Assembly: GCA_034423115.1 (NCBI GenBank)
Contig: DAOUJD010000044.1
Span: 124,001-188,000 of the forward strand
Source of the DNA: Bin87 sp034423115
Lineage (GTDB): Bacteria > Chloroflexota > Dehalococcoidia > Lucifugimonadales > UBA3495
DNA length: 64,000 bases
Reading direction: 5' to 3'
Positions 8,483 through 15,536 of the stretch are shown piece by piece. The position numbers were made by a program, and so were the translations under genes. Numbering within the stretch: position 1 is the stretch's first letter; each line of letters starts with the position of its first letter. A model generated the notes under the pieces. That model searched no databases and was not told the origin of the DNA. It was given only the letters and a program-made list of their open reading frames with translations.

Positions 8483-9262
8483 CTATCTTGGTCCGAAGAG
8501 TTTGCTGGGGAAAGTCGCTTGACTCCCCGCACGTCTCCCCGCCGATTGCCATGCCCTCTCGAATTCTTTCAGACGGTTGACCATTGGCTCGGTGGGGTTA
8601 ACTACGAAGAACGTCCGCTTGGTGAACAGTGGGCAGTAAAACGCATACGTGTAAAACGGCAACGCATTCGACAGTTGATCTGCCCAGCGTTTAAACTCGA
8701 CGTCAGGTTTGGAACGGGTGTCGTTGTGATAAAAAATGGCTGTTCGTTTCTGACCGTCCGGCTTACGAGCCAGGTGTAATGCCTCACCGAGCGGCAAATG
8801 TTCCGGGTCGACTTTGTCATTGTCACAGAGGCCTTTATCCGGGTCCGCGAACACAATGTCGCAAGTAGCCAACTTGTGCTTGACGCTGTTGAACCAATCA
8901 ACCCGCCATTGTTTGCGCTCTTCACGCTTGCTGAGTGATGGATCGAGCAGTTTGTAGGCGAAGTCGGTTCCTTTCCCCAATAAGCTTCGCTTGTCTATTT
9001 CGTTGACTGCACGTGTCCCTTGGCCTTGCATCCACATGATGATAATTTGGCGCAGGCCATAAAACAAAGGCGCATCCAGCTCAGCCCATTTCTCTGGTTG
9101 AGCGAGGTACCGAATTTCGCTGCCGCCCTTTCTCCTGCGGCCTTCATCGTCGGGACGAAGATACCAGGCAATTCCCAAGCGCTTGTCCTCGCCCTCGATT
9201 AGCTTACGTAGCAGCGCGTATTTGACGAAATCGCCGAAGTCCCCAGTAAAACGATCTTGCAT
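8483..9262 (-). CDS. Uncharacterised protein with DPDKG motif (methyltransferase-like?)
   Basis: A 259-residue protein beginning MQDRFTGDFGDFVKYALLRK. Visible features are GIAWYLRPDDEG, a hydrophobic strand ending CDIVFADPDKGL, and YHNDTRSKPD followed by a C-terminal strand pair YAFYCPLF/RTFFVVNP. The DPDKG turn after a strand recalls the motif IV region of Rossmann-fold methyltransferases, but I see no convincing glycine-rich SAM loop. I do not know its function. The stop of the helical gene at 9265 and this start are two bases apart, so the two are surely co-transcribed. Confidence 0.6.
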   Translation of the reverse strand: MQDRFTGDFGDFVKYALLRKLIEGEDKRLGIAWYLRPDDEGRRRKGGSEIRYLAQPEKWAELDAPLFYGLRQIIIMWMQGQGTRAVNEIDKRSLLGKGTDFAYKLLDPSLSKREERKQWRVDWFNSVKHKLATCDIVFADPDKGLCDNDKVDPEHLPLGEALHLARKPDGQKRTAIFYHNDTRSKPDVEFKRWADQLSNALPFYTYAFYCPLFTKRTFFVVNPTEPMVNRLKEFERAWQSAGRRAGSQATFPSKLFGPR

Positions 9263-9264
9263 CG

Positions 9265-9750
9265 TTACACCTCCCTGTCAAACAGCGTTTGCAGCAAATC
9301 GATAGCATCCATGACTTCACCTACGGCCCGCTCCACCACGGTGTCGGCCAGTTCGTCCTCATAATAAAAATGCTGGTGCAGGCTTCTGGAAGTGTGCAGT
9401 GCATTGAGTAGTCGGTCTCCCTTAACAGAGTCAGCATTGCTGGCAAGCATAGTCAGTGATTGAGCGACGCTGAGTATGTTGGCGTGCGTAGATACCCGGA
9501 TCCCATATGCCGCACAAGTCGCCTTAATGGCCTGGGCATAAGCGCCCCAAGACTTTTCGGCGGCTTGCCGATAGTCGCCCTCGTCTAGGCATTTTTGCGC
9601 CACGTTACGGTAATGGGCAAGGTTGGCCTCGTAGGTGACGTTCTTTTGTTCGGCGTCACTGGGCCCGAATTCGTAACGACGACGGTCGCCGCGCATCCCG
9701 TTGCGGATGGCGCTTTCAATTTGTTGTGGAGCAAAATTAACCTCAGACAT
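9265..9750 (-). CDS. Helical HEPN/PaREP1-like protein, paralogue 1
   Basis: A 161-residue, almost all-helical protein. The segment GDYRQAAEKSWGAYAQAIKA is typical of PaREP1-like/HEPN-type four-helix proteins. A later helix carries RSLHQHFYYEDEL and the C-terminus reads ERAVGEVMDAIDLLQTLF. The R-x4-H spacing (RSLHQH) matches the catalytic motif of HEPN ribonucleases in form, but this is not proof of activity. It is paralogous to the next gene upstream (9761) and more distantly to 36610. ATG 9750 was chosen since upstream residues have no similarity to the paralogue. Confidence 0.62.
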   Translation of the reverse strand: MSEVNFAPQQIESAIRNGMRGDRRRYEFGPSDAEQKNVTYEANLAHYRNVAQKCLDEGDYRQAAEKSWGAYAQAIKATCAAYGIRVSTHANILSVAQSLTMLASNADSVKGDRLLNALHTSRSLHQHFYYEDELADTVVERAVGEVMDAIDLLQTLFDREV

Positions 9751-9760
9751 CGTTTGTCTC

Positions 9761-10162
9761 TTAGCAAAACAGCGTTCGTAGCAAATCAATGGCACCCATC
9801 ACTTCACGCACCGACCGTTCAACCTCGCTGTCCGGTAAATCAGCCTCGCAAAAATGCTGGCGCAGGCTTCTGGCCGCGTGGAAACCGATACGCAGTTGAG
9901 CACCCAACTCCGCATTGGCACTGAAGACTACTTCGTTCACCTGTTGGGCCATTTTGATGGTGTCGTTTGAGGCTATTCCCTCTATCCCGCCGTCTGAATA
10001 AACCACGTTGATAGCTTGGGCGTAAGCCATCCAAGAATATTCCGCCGCGTACATGTAATCCCCGCGGCGCAGGCTCCGATCTACCATCCGGCGGTAATAG
10101 GCCAAGGTATCCAGGTCGGTAGCCGACTTCACGGAGACACCACTAACGCCCATGTGCGCCAC
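9761..10162 (-). CDS. Helical HEPN/PaREP1-like protein, paralogue 2
   Basis: A 133-residue paralogue of the 9265 product. It shares GDYMYAAEYSWMAYAQAINV, ARSLRQHFCEADL and ERSVREVMGAIDLLRTLF. The R-x4-H spacing is again present (RSLRQH). The N-terminal 35 residues of paralogue 1 are missing here. The gene lies six bases after the DUF1800 stop and ten bases before the start of paralogue 1, giving a close-packed operon. Function unknown. Confidence 0.6.
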   Translation of the reverse strand: MAHMGVSGVSVKSATDLDTLAYYRRMVDRSLRRGDYMYAAEYSWMAYAQAINVVYSDGGIEGIASNDTIKMAQQVNEVVFSANAELGAQLRIGFHAARSLRQHFCEADLPDSEVERSVREVMGAIDLLRTLFC

Positions 10163-10168
10163 CTCGCT

Positions 10169-11617
10169 CTACGCGAACTGGTATTCCCTGGTGGAACCGA
10201 TCATGCGCAGCGCGTTGAGAATTACCGACTCTCGGCCAGCGCCGTTTTCCAACATTTCGGCGGCTTGAGATACCAGGGACGACCGGTTGTCGTCGCGCAG
10301 AACCACGTGGCCCAGCAGTTCCAGGCAGCCATCCACGATGCTGCCGGCGTCAATACCAGGCTCCCTGCTGACCAACGCGTCAACGATGTTGCGGACGCCG
10401 GTATGCGCCGGATTGCCCAGTTCGTCGGCCACGAAGTTGATGCGTTCGACCATGCTTCCGCTGTCGATCCATTCCTTGCCAGTGTGCCAGCCCTCAACGG
10501 ACGGCGGGTTCAGCAGGTCCTGGTTCATGTACCGGCATTCCAGGGCGGTGTCCATCACGCCGGTGCGCGGGAATTTCAGGTCGCCCACCAGATGGAGCGT
10601 GCCCACCACCACCTCAGCCGGACTCTTCACGCGAGCGAACCGCGCCGTTTCGGACTTGAAAAAGTCCGAGGTGAACATCGTTCGCAACATCGCCCGGATA
10701 TCATAACCCGACTGGAAATACTCAGCCTCCAGGATGGCGATGGCCTCCGGATCCGCCGGCGGCGTGCTCTGCCAGGCGGGGACCTGCACGTCGTCCGCCA
10801 CGAAGAAGTTGTACATGTGCCGGCTGATGAAGCGCGCCGTCGATGGCTGCCGGCAGATTATCTCTATGATGTCGTCGCCGTTGAAATTGCCGGTCTCTCC
10901 CAGGAATGTCTTGACGCCGTCGTCGTGGTCATCAGGATCGTAGTGGAACAGCCATGGGGTTTTGCCGTAGGGGATGCTGGCGACATTGTCATCGTCGATG
11001 GTCCAGCCGGTGAACGCCCGCGCGGCCTCCTGAACGTCATCCTCGGTGTAGTTCTCTTTGCCGTCCATCCCGACGCCCATGGAGAACAGCTCCAGCAACT
11101 CCCGCCCCCAGTTCTCGTTGATCGCGTCCTTGTGGTTGAAGTTGTTGTCCAGCCAGAAAATCATGGCGGGGTCGCGGGCCAATCGCTCCAGCAGCGTCTG
11201 GAAACTGTCCAGGCCATGCTCCCGAAACAGATCGATCTGGTTCAGCATCGTCTTTTCGTGCAGCACTTTCGCCAACCCCGTGGCAAAAACGCCGTGCCAG
11301 AACAGGGCGACTTTCTCCTGCAAGGGCCTCGTCGACGCGTTGCCATTCATCCGGTACACCGTTTCGGTGAGCGCCCCTTCGATATTCCGGCTTTCCTTCC
11401 AGTCGATGTAGTAGCGCTCGATGATGTCCTCATCCAGGCCAGGCTGCGCCTCGGGGTGCAGCAGCCATTCCGCCGTGGCGTCGTATCCCCACGAGCAGTA
11501 CTTGTCCAGTTCCGCGGGTGTTGCGCCGAAGCCGGCCCGACGCATCAGATGAGCGATCAAGGCCCGGTCGGTACTCTGTACAACGTTCTTATCGGAGCTG
11601 CCGGTAACCATAGTCAT
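10169..11617 (-). CDS. DUF1800 family protein
   Basis: A 482-residue DUF1800 protein. Family features are the N-terminal LMRRAGFGATPAELD, FWHGVFATG, NENWGRELLELFSMGVG, and EAARAFTGWTID near the middle, with PPSVEGWHTGKEWID in the C-terminal half. Members often pair with a DUF1501 gene and carry export signals; neither is seen here. It is the first gene of a minus-strand run with the two helical paralogues and the gene at 8483. Biochemical role is not established for the family. Confidence 0.86.
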   Translation of the reverse strand: MTMVTGSSDKNVVQSTDRALIAHLMRRAGFGATPAELDKYCSWGYDATAEWLLHPEAQPGLDEDIIERYYIDWKESRNIEGALTETVYRMNGNASTRPLQEKVALFWHGVFATGLAKVLHEKTMLNQIDLFREHGLDSFQTLLERLARDPAMIFWLDNNFNHKDAINENWGRELLELFSMGVGMDGKENYTEDDVQEAARAFTGWTIDDDNVASIPYGKTPWLFHYDPDDHDDGVKTFLGETGNFNGDDIIEIICRQPSTARFISRHMYNFFVADDVQVPAWQSTPPADPEAIAILEAEYFQSGYDIRAMLRTMFTSDFFKSETARFARVKSPAEVVVGTLHLVGDLKFPRTGVMDTALECRYMNQDLLNPPSVEGWHTGKEWIDSGSMVERINFVADELGNPAHTGVRNIVDALVSREPGIDAGSIVDGCLELLGHVVLRDDNRSSLVSQAAEMLENGAGRESVILNALRMIGSTREYQFA

Positions 11618-12581
11618 CAGAACTGCCTCGAATGTTCATCATCCGCGCCGCCGCCGCTCGGAAGCTGCGGCGCATTTTTGGAAATCATACCACAGCGCTC
11701 AGCGTGGCCCTGTGAAAAGCGCCATCGGTTCATTGTTCTCAGCCGCCCGTTCCAACGTATCCTGTCGCGTTCAACGCTCACCCGTACCCACTTTGCGCAA
11801 CCTGTCACTGCGAGCGCCCCAGCCGCCTCAATTCAGGTAGCACAGTCATTCCTGTCGGCGCCAAAACGCCCAACTTTTTGTGAATTACCTGCCTTTTGTG
11901 GCAAAAAGACGTGCCATCGCCCCCATCGTCACTCAATCCCCCCAAAACCCCGAGTTCAGACACCCCCGCCCAGCGACCAGGGCCTTTCCAAAGTCGCCAC
12001 ACGTCCCGCTCATGGTGCGGCACATCCCGCTCATGGTGAGCCTGTCGAACCACGAGCGCGTCCTTCGACAGGCTCCCGCCAGAGGCGGACGTTCCGCAGG
12101 ACGAGCGGATAGATTTCAATTCCACAACTTTGAAAAGGCCCCGCCGTGCGACACTTCCGCCTTGCTCTAACCCTTCCCCCGTCCGTACCATGTTACTCAG
12201 TGCCCAATTCCAACCCGCCACCTGGGCCCGCGATATCCGAACCAATGCCCACTTCCCAACACCGCGAACCTCCCTCCCCCAAATCCGCCCACCTGCCCGC
12301 CAAAACCAGTAAAACCTCCGCCAAAACCCTGCCCTCGGCCCCCATTCAGCCCCACGACCCGCCCAATGCCCTACTGCAATTAGCGGAAATGAGAGGAAAT
12401 GAGCGGGAAATCGACCTTTCCGTCCTTTCACCTCACCACGCAATTACAAGTGGGTACTCGTGAGGCGATCAACGTCGTTGACAACCCGTAACTGCCGGCG
12501 CACTATGTGGCGGCCCTGCTCGTCGCGTACGGCGACTCAACGGGCACACTTCCGGCCGCGCGGCGGGTTCGAGGTACCTTC
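11618..12581. other. Non-coding region before the first MFS gene
   Basis: No gene can be supported here. Open frames exist on both strands but have no recognisable domain and cross the repeats. The region holds the inverted-repeat element at 11980-12141. At 11648-11678 there is a short GC-rich imperfect hairpin followed by attttt, just upstream of the DUF1800 gene. The rest shows nothing I can name. Confidence 0.5.
11980..12141. mobile_element. MITE-like element, copy A
   Basis: About 160 bases bounded by inverted ends: gggcctttccaaagt at 11980-11994 and actttgaaaaggccc at 12127-12141. The interior contains ctcatggtgcgg, then a second unit, gctcatggtgagcctgtcgaa, and ccttcgacaggctc, which forms a hairpin with it. 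A second copy with the same ends and interior order lies at 63185-63323. No transposase is present, as expected for a non-autonomous element. Confidence 0.6.
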
Positions 12582-12614
12582 ATTTTCGGAATACGATTCC
12601 CCCGCCTGCACACG

Positions 12615-13838
12615 ATGGACTCGTGGCTGGCGTACCGCGATTACCGCCTGCTGTGGTTTGCCAACTTCTGCGCTTTCACCGGCCAATGGCTCCAGTTGCT
12701 GAGCATCGGATGGCTGGTCAAGGAACTGTCCACGGGTTCCGGCGTGGGCGGCCTGCTGGTCCTGTCCGCCAGCGCCCTCAATACCCTGCCCGGGTTGGTG
12801 GTCAACCCGCTGACAGGTGTGCTGGGCGACCGGCTTGACCGGCGAAAACTCGCCATCGTGGTGCAGTCCATCGCCGCCGCCCTGGCGTTGGGCTTCGCCT
12901 TCCTGGTCGACACCTCTTATATCCGGCCCTGGCATGCCTACGCATACGTCCTGATATCGGGTTGCTGCCTCGCCATCACCCAGCCGATCCAGCAGGTGAT
13001 GATCTCCAACACCGTGCCCCGGGGAGCCCTCACCAACGCCTACGCCATCAACACCCTGACAGTCACGGGTACCCGCATCTTCGGCCCCTTCGTCGGCGGC
13101 ATACTCATCGCCAGCATCGGCTTCTTCTGGAATTTTGCGATGGAAGCGGCCCTGTACCTCGGGGTAGTGCTGATGCTCATTCCCATGCGCACGCCCTACG
13201 TTTCCAACGAGTCCGCCGGCCCACGCCAACGCATCACTCCCATCGCCGACATCCGGGACGGCCTGCGCCATCTCTGGCGCGAACAACGGGAGGTTCTCGA
13301 GATCGCCGTTATCTCGATAATCCCCAACACCATCCTCCATCCCCTGTGGTTCCTCTTGCCCCTGTTCACGGTGGAAGTCCTGCAGGCCCACGCCGAAATG
13401 GGCGGCTACCTGTTGGCTATCACGGGCGTGGGAGGTCTGATCTCCACGCTCTGCATCGCAACCTGGGGGTTTCCCATCCGGCGGGGCAAGATACTGTTCG
13501 CCACGTGCATTCTGGGCTCCATCAGCACCATGCTGTTTTCACAAAGCTCGTGGCTCTGGGCCGCATTCACGGTGTTGGCGGTCCAGTCTTTCTTCCAAGC
13601 CTATTTCCGCACCACCGCGGGAACCCTGGTGCTCACCATCGTCCCCGACCAGTACCGGGCGCGCACCATGGCCCTGCTGGCCTACGAGCGTTCTTCACTC
13701 ATCGGCGTGAGCATCGTAGTGGGTATGCTTGCCGATTTCACCGACGCGGCGATGGCTATCCTCGCTATCGGGGCCCTCGGCCTGAGCTCTACCTTGGCCT
13801 GCTTGCTCACTCTCCGCCGCGTCCACGGTCTGCGCTGA
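12615..13838 (+). CDS. MFS transporter (12 TM, MFS_3/EntS-like), copy 1
   Basis: At least 407 residues with 12 hydrophobic segments and the cytoplasmic motif GVLGDRLDRRKL after helix 2, as in major-facilitator exporters of the enterobactin-exporter-like group. It is clearly paralogous to the next gene (shared NYRLLW/DYRLLW, QWLQLLSVGWLVREL, TGTRIFGPFVGGIL, SIIPNIILHPTWFLLPVFT patterns). ATG 12615 is the conventional start. However, similarity to copy 2 continues 11 codons upstream to an ATT at 12582 preceded by GAGG, so translation may begin there; a GTG at 12507 is also in frame. Substrate unknown. Confidence 0.85.
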   Translation: MDSWLAYRDYRLLWFANFCAFTGQWLQLLSIGWLVKELSTGSGVGGLLVLSASALNTLPGLVVNPLTGVLGDRLDRRKLAIVVQSIAAALALGFAFLVDTSYIRPWHAYAYVLISGCCLAITQPIQQVMISNTVPRGALTNAYAINTLTVTGTRIFGPFVGGILIASIGFFWNFAMEAALYLGVVLMLIPMRTPYVSNESAGPRQRITPIADIRDGLRHLWREQREVLEIAVISIIPNTILHPLWFLLPLFTVEVLQAHAEMGGYLLAITGVGGLISTLCIATWGFPIRRGKILFATCILGSISTMLFSQSSWLWAAFTVLAVQSFFQAYFRTTAGTLVLTIVPDQYRARTMALLAYERSSLIGVSIVVGMLADFTDAAMAILAIGALGLSSTLACLLTLRRVHGLR

Positions 13839-13897
13839 CTCATGCGCGACGGATGGGGCTGATAACCGACCAATCGGCCCCACTCCGCAAAACATCG

Positions 13898-13903
13898 TAT
13901 AAT
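13898..13903 (+). promoter_or_regulatory. Possible -10 box for the second MFS gene
   Basis: A perfect TATAAT lies 44 bases before the proposed ATT start and 92 before the GTG at 13995. No good -35 box is visible at the right distance. A short GC hairpin (ggggc...gccccc-like) lies just upstream at about 13855-13882 and may end the first MFS transcript. Confidence 0.3.
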
Positions 13904-13994
13904 CCCTTCATACTTTCATCGCGAAACGCGATACCGAGGCGCTGAGATTTTCCGAATAGCGCGCTTCCCACGCCTGCAAACCCTGGACGCGTGG

Positions 13995-15200
13995 GTGGGC
14001 TACCGCAATTATCGCCTGCTGTGGTGCGGCAACTTCTTTGCCAACAGCGCCCAGTGGCTCCAGTTGCTCAGCGTCGGCTGGCTGGTCCGAGAACTATCCG
14101 AGGGTTCGGCCGTGGCCGGTTTGCTGGTCGTTACGGTGGGCGGCATCAACACGCTGCCCGGCCTGATCGTGGGTCCATGGGGCGGTGTGCTGAGCGACCG
14201 TTTCGACCGACGACGCCTGGTCATCACGTTCCAGTTGATCATGTGCGGCCTGGCTTTCAGCTTCGCGCTGCTGGTGCTGTCGGACCGGGTCACCATCTGG
14301 CACGCGTATCTGTATGTGATTCTGGCCGGCGTGTGCCACTCCATGGCGCAACCCATGCGTCAGTCCCTGATCGCGGCCACGGTGCCCCGCAACATGCTGG
14401 GCAACGCCCTCGCCGCCAACGTCATGACCATCACCGGGACCCGCATATTCGGACCCTTCGTCGGCGGCATCCTCATCTTCACCCTGGGCTTTTTCTGGAA
14501 CTTCACGATCGAGGCCTGCCTCTACCTGGCCAACGTGATGATGCTGTTGCCCATGCGGACACCGTACTACCAACAGGGCGACGCCCGCGCCCGCGGCTCT
14601 GCCATCGCCAACATGGTGGAGGGCATACGCTACATCTGGAGCGGAGAGCGGGCCATTTTCCAGATGATGCTCCTGTCCATCATCCCCAACATCATCCTCC
14701 ATCCTACCTGGTTCCTGCTGCCGGTTTTCACTACCGACGTGTTGATGCGCGACGCCGACGTCGGCGGCTATCTGCTCTCGGTCACGGGTGTCGGGGGATT
14801 CCTGGCCGCGCTGTTCATGGCGTCATTCGGCTTCGTGTTCGACAAGGGCAAGGTGGTACTGGGAGCGGCGGTCGTCAGTTCAGTTACCTGCCTGCTGTTT
14901 GCTTTCTCGCACTGGATGGCTTTGGCTTTCCTGGTGATCGCGGCCATGGCTTTCAGCCAGGCGGTCTTCCGCACCAGTCGCGGCACTTTGATCCAGATGC
15001 TGGCGCCGGACCGTCTCAGGGGACGCCTCACCAGCCTGCAAAGTTTCGACCGTGGCTTCCTGGTCGTTGCCAGCCTGGGCGTGGGCACGCTGTCCGACCA
15101 GACGTCGCCGGTGGCCGCCATTGCGATCGTGGGCGTTGTGGGGCTCATCCTGTCGCTGGTCTGCTGCTCCACCCTGGGACGCGTGCGACGCCTGCCCTGA
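13995..15200 (+). CDS. MFS transporter (12 TM, MFS_3/EntS-like), copy 2
   Basis: At least 401 residues and 12 predicted membrane helices; motif GVLSDRFDRRRL after helix 2. It is a tandem paralogue of the preceding gene with the same helix order and many identical blocks. The GTG at 13995 is the first ordinary start, but it leaves out FPRLQTLDAW, which is conserved in copy 1. In frame, an ATT at 13947 is preceded by GAGG with seven bases between, exactly as in copy 1, and may be the true start. Probably an exporter of a small molecule; the pair could work together or differ in substrate. Confidence 0.85.
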   Translation: MGYRNYRLLWCGNFFANSAQWLQLLSVGWLVRELSEGSAVAGLLVVTVGGINTLPGLIVGPWGGVLSDRFDRRRLVITFQLIMCGLAFSFALLVLSDRVTIWHAYLYVILAGVCHSMAQPMRQSLIAATVPRNMLGNALAANVMTITGTRIFGPFVGGILIFTLGFFWNFTIEACLYLANVMMLLPMRTPYYQQGDARARGSAIANMVEGIRYIWSGERAIFQMMLLSIIPNIILHPTWFLLPVFTTDVLMRDADVGGYLLSVTGVGGFLAALFMASFGFVFDKGKVVLGAAVVSSVTCLLFAFSHWMALAFLVIAAMAFSQAVFRTSRGTLIQMLAPDRLRGRLTSLQSFDRGFLVVASLGVGTLSDQTSPVAAIAIVGVVGLILSLVCCSTLGRVRRLP

Positions 15201-15223
15201 GCGTTTGAGCGTCGTCGGATCGG

Positions 15224-15434
15224 CAGGGCAATCGCATTTCGACCTTTGGCTCTTTGTTCCGGCACTCCCACCTACCGTCATACCGGCGAAAGTCGCAGAT
15301 GTCCGCCATAGGCGGATGCCGGTATCCAGTGCCTGAAGTCGGCTGCTTCGCAACCGTTGTCTTCATCCTGCGGCCTCTGGACTCCTGCGAAAGCAGGAGT
15401 GACAAGTCTGTAAATTCCAAATGCGATTGCCCTG
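15224..15434. mobile_element. MITE-like element with perfect 16-bp inverted ends
   Basis: The left end cagggcaatcgcattt (15224-15239) is the exact reverse complement of 15419-15434. The 211-base interior holds two hairpins of the type cgtcataccggcgaaag...gccggtatccag and actcctgcgaaagcaggagt. No open frame of substance lies inside. I cannot identify a clear target-site duplication. It lies between two MFS genes. Confidence 0.6.
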
Positions 15435-15476
15435 GTCGAATCGGTGCTCCCCGATCACGATGAGGAATAAAGGAGT

Positions 15477-15536
15477 ATGATAGTAAACCGCCGCTCAAAT
15501 TATCGCCGCTACTATCGTCCACCCCAGCCGCTTTGA
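15477..15536 (+). CDS. Possible 19-residue leader peptide of the DHA2 transporter
   Basis: An ATG at 15477 opens a 19-codon frame, MIVNRRSNYRRYYRPPQPL, rich in Arg, Tyr and Pro. Its TGA (15534-15536) overlaps the TTG start of the transporter (TTGA, four-base overlap), an arrangement that suits translational coupling. GAGGA at 15462-15466 stands ten bases upstream; a better AAAGGAG at 15469-15475 is only one base from the ATG, which is too close to be ideal. The transporter start itself has no ribosome site, which makes a coupled leader attractive. Unproven. Confidence 0.35.
   Translation: MIVNRRSNYRRYYRPPQPL

Noticed and set aside
11648..11678. GC hairpin followed by attttt as a terminator
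   Set aside because: No plus-strand gene ends here, and on the minus strand it would lie in the DUF1800 leader without a T run; the stem is imperfect.
10016..12112. 698-codon open frame on the plus strand opposite DUF1800
   Set aside because: It is antisense to a clear DUF1800 gene, has low-complexity composition with no domain, and runs on through the repeat element.
11805..12443. 212-codon minus-strand frame in the non-coding region
   Set aside because: It crosses both inverted ends of the MITE-like element and has no recognisable feature; part of it is translation of the repeat.
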